Positions 62,101 to 64,000 of a stretch of DNA of 64,000 bases are shown piece by piece. The stretch comes from Cryptomeria japonica. Lineage: Eukaryota; Streptophyta; Pinopsida; Cupressales; Cupressaceae. Position numbers and translations under genes: made by a program. The stretch's first letter is position 1. Each line of letters begins with the position of its first letter. The stretch is from NCBI RefSeq assembly GCF_030272615.1, contig NC_081406.1, positions 458,642,072-458,706,071 of the forward strand. The letters are read 5' to 3'. The notes beneath the pieces were generated by a model. The model worked only from the letters and a program-made list of their open reading frames with translations, had not been told where the DNA came from and made no database searches.

Positions 62101-63183
62101 AAGCAAGCACCTAGGGCATGGTATTAGCACCCACATTCCCATCTTGTGAAGATTGGATTTGACATAACAAGTGAAGATAGCAATATCTACTTGAAGCCTG
62201 AAGAAGATCAGATCCTGATCTATGAAGTTTTTGTTGATGACATCATCTTTGGTGGAGATGACAAGATGAGTCATGAGTTTGCTGATGAGATGAAGAAAGA
62301 GTTTGAAATGTCACTCATAGGGGAGATTAAGTTCTTCATTAGACTGTAGATCCAGCAGATGAAAGATGGAATCTTCATCACTTAGTCCAAATATGTCAAA
62401 GAGGTGTTGAAGATGTTTGGCATGGAAGATAGCAAACCGGTTGGTACACCAATGGTGACCGGTTGCAAATTGACAAAGGAGGATGATTCCACACTGGTTG
62501 ATGAGAAGGAATACCGATCAATGATTGATAAGTTGCATTATGTAGTGCATAGCAGACCGGATATTGCACATGTAGTTAGCATCACTACAAGGTTCCAGAA
62601 GAGTCCAAGAGAATCTCACTTGAGTGCAGTCAAGTGGATTCTTAGGTATCTGAAGGGAACAATTGACTATGGATTGTGGTACCCATACAACAATAATTTC
62701 AATTTGAAAGTATTCACAGATGCTGATTGGGCCAGTAATGTGGATGACCGGAAGAGCACAACTAGTGGTGCATTCTTTCTCGGTGGTAGATTGGTCTCAT
62801 GGATGAGTAAAAAGAAGAGTTGCATCTCTCAGTCTACGGTGGAAGCGAAGTATGTTGCAGCTTTCATGAACTCCACTCAGACAATCTGGATGAAGCATGT
62901 ATTGGAAGGCTTCAAGATCCCTATGTCTGAACCGGTAAGTATATTCTGTGATAACACAAGTGCTATCAATATATCAAAGAATCCAGTTTTACATTCTAGA
63001 ACCAAGCATTTTGAGCTTAAGTATCATTTATTGAGGGAAAAGTTTCAGAATAAAGAGATTGCACTAGAACATGTGTCCAGTAAGGAGCAGTTAGCAGACA
63101 TATTCACAAAGCCTCTCCCAAATACAACATTTGTGCTTTTGAGAGGTGAATTAGGGGTATTGCCCCTTCAGGAGGTGAACTAA
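59129..63183 (+). pseudogene. Copia gag-pol polyprotein of element A, one frame with eight stops
   Basis: Gag starts MMKREGPKFNRENFG at 59129. A small insertion near 59337 shifts frame; from there one frame runs to the final stop at 63181. Domains in order: gag; zinc knuckle CFSCNRIGHIAINC (59884-59925); protease WIIDSGCSHHMTGD (60130-60171); pre-integrase HRRFSH and CRECQLGK; integrase with HTDLCGA (about 60700); reverse transcriptase with FVDD (62230-62241); RNase H with TDADW (62716-62730). Catalytic motifs look intact. In-frame stops lie at 60955, 61420, 61570, 61909, 62014, 62125, 62347 and 62383. Against B or C, 60955, 62347 and 62383 align with Gln and 61909 with Arg. 59416-60954 is open for 513 codons. 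It should direct copying and insertion of the element. Confidence 0.93.
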
Positions 63184-63414
63184 AAGTGGTTTTTCCACAT
63201 CAGTCAGGTACTGGATAGAGAAATATTTGGTTGATTGGTGTGTTTAAGGATGCTACTCCTTAGGGGGAGCAGCATGAGGAAACAGTGATGATTGTACCTC
63301 CACTTTGGCATTGTTGTCAAAGGGGGAGAAGAAGTGAAGCTAAAAGATATCTGCAGCAAATGGGGAGAAGATGTGAAGCAGAGAAGATATCTTTTGTATA
63401 TTTCCATCAATGCT
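63184..63414 (+). mobile_element. 3' non-coding region of element A
   Basis: Holds three extra purine runs resembling the true tract (TTAGGGGGAGCAG at about 63261, TCAAAGGGGGAGAAG at about 63317 and AATGGGGAGAAG at about 63360). No gene. Confidence 0.7.
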
Positions 63415-63426
63415 AAAGGGGGAGAT
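63415..63426 (+). other. Polypurine tract of element A
   Basis: AAAGGGGGAGAT immediately before the 3' LTR; identical to the tracts of B and C. Confidence 0.92.
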
Positions 63427-64000
63427 TGTTGGCATTATGTGAACCGACATGAGCCTTATGTAAACTGGCATGAAGACATAATGATATTGTATGTTGTCAT
63501 TGATGTCAATATGAGACATAGTGTGAACCGACACATGAGATAAGTGAAAAAAGAGGAATCGGCATATGTGTGAACCGGTATATGCCAAAGTGAAGTGGCA
63601 CATTTGTTCAAAGTGAACTGGCATGCAGTTATGGGAACCGACACATGGAAGCACTGTATGACTATCGGTTGGTAAGGCAGCTTCTACTTCGGGGTTTCCA
63701 GTTGGAGTATCTCAAGTTTGTGTGACTCAATCGGTGATCTTTATGTGATGAGTTAGCAATATGATGGAGGACAAATCATGTTGTCACGTAAGCTTTGTGC
63801 GCGTGAAGGATCTTGCATGAAGAAGACTATTCCTATCTACCTCGGGAATGTGCAAAGTCTGTCAAATAGTGATAATGCGTGATGGGTTATCAGCTGCCAT
63901 GAAAACGGTGGATAATGGAAGATGGAGAATGTCTTGAGTTTGACTCAAGACTGGTGCATTTAATGCAGTATGTTTCAATGGTCAGAATCGAACCGTTTGA
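63427..64000 (+). repeat. 3' LTR of element A, truncated by the window end
   Basis: Begins TGTTGGCATTATGTGAACC and follows the 5' LTR without the inserted element. The window ends well before the LTR's CA end. Confidence 0.92.

Larger units (their letters stand above)
53197..64000 (+). mobile_element. Ty1/copia element A, plus strand, runs off the window
   Basis: 5' LTR 53197-59059 (split by an insertion), primer site, gag-pol, polypurine tract and the start of the 3' LTR (63427 onward) are in order. Left flank AGGAC (53192-53196) is the expected target duplication; its partner is outside the window. By hand count the two LTRs differ at about 25 of the first 410 bases, mostly transitions, so the insertion is not recent. 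Confidence 0.92.

Noticed and set aside
34013-63183. Reading TAG/TAA as Gln, that is a reassigned genetic code
   Set aside because: TGA stops at Arg and TAG/TGA stops at Trp positions occur too, the elements have frameshifts, and the host-gene relic shows the same decay. Plant nuclear genes use the standard code.

Overview
The window looks like repeat-dominated intergenic DNA from a large plant nuclear genome. A gymnosperm is my inference from the AT-rich background, the mass of old Ty1/copia and Ty3/gypsy relics and the low gene content; nothing in the sequence proves the taxon. I found no intact host gene, no tRNA or rRNA gene and no CRISPR array. The one host-gene homolog is a broken copy of a plant ATAD2/BRAT1-type AAA-ATPase with a bromodomain.

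Layout. 1-560: LINE ORF2 fragment. 561-1968: unassigned. 1969-8243: a coding-free LTR element in an internal-LTR-internal arrangement, lying upstream of, and perhaps inside an intron of, the ATPase pseudogene at 8549-12966. 12967-22097: unassigned AT-rich DNA with a compound (TG)n(GA)n microsatellite. 22098-30502: complete minus-strand copia element (B) with a TTGAC target duplication, its gag split by a nested solo LTR. 30987-39441: Ty3/gypsy element (D1) keeping LTR, leader, gag, protease and the integrase tail, but lacking reverse transcriptase. 39442-43518: scrambled, partly inverted relatives of D1. 43519-53196: a LINE split by minus-strand copia element C (44700-52334, CTAAA target duplication). 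53197-64000: plus-strand copia element A, which cuts the LINE endonuclease gene; its 5' LTR is itself split by a 4.3 kb LTR-like insertion, and its 3' LTR runs off the window.

The elements form a nested stack. The LINE abuts a gypsy fragment, copia C and copia A entered the LINE, and another LTR entered copia A. Each copia element keeps the usual order of gag, zinc knuckle, protease, integrase, reverse transcriptase and RNase H, but none can be translated in full. Many premature stops lie where a relative in this window has Gln, Arg or Trp, as expected from C-to-T decay of methylated DNA. I see no convincing new biological system. The most interesting items are structural: an extended LTR end in copia C, LTR modules shared by diverged copia families, palindrome arrays in the gypsy LTR, and a GC-rich island with four G-boxes.
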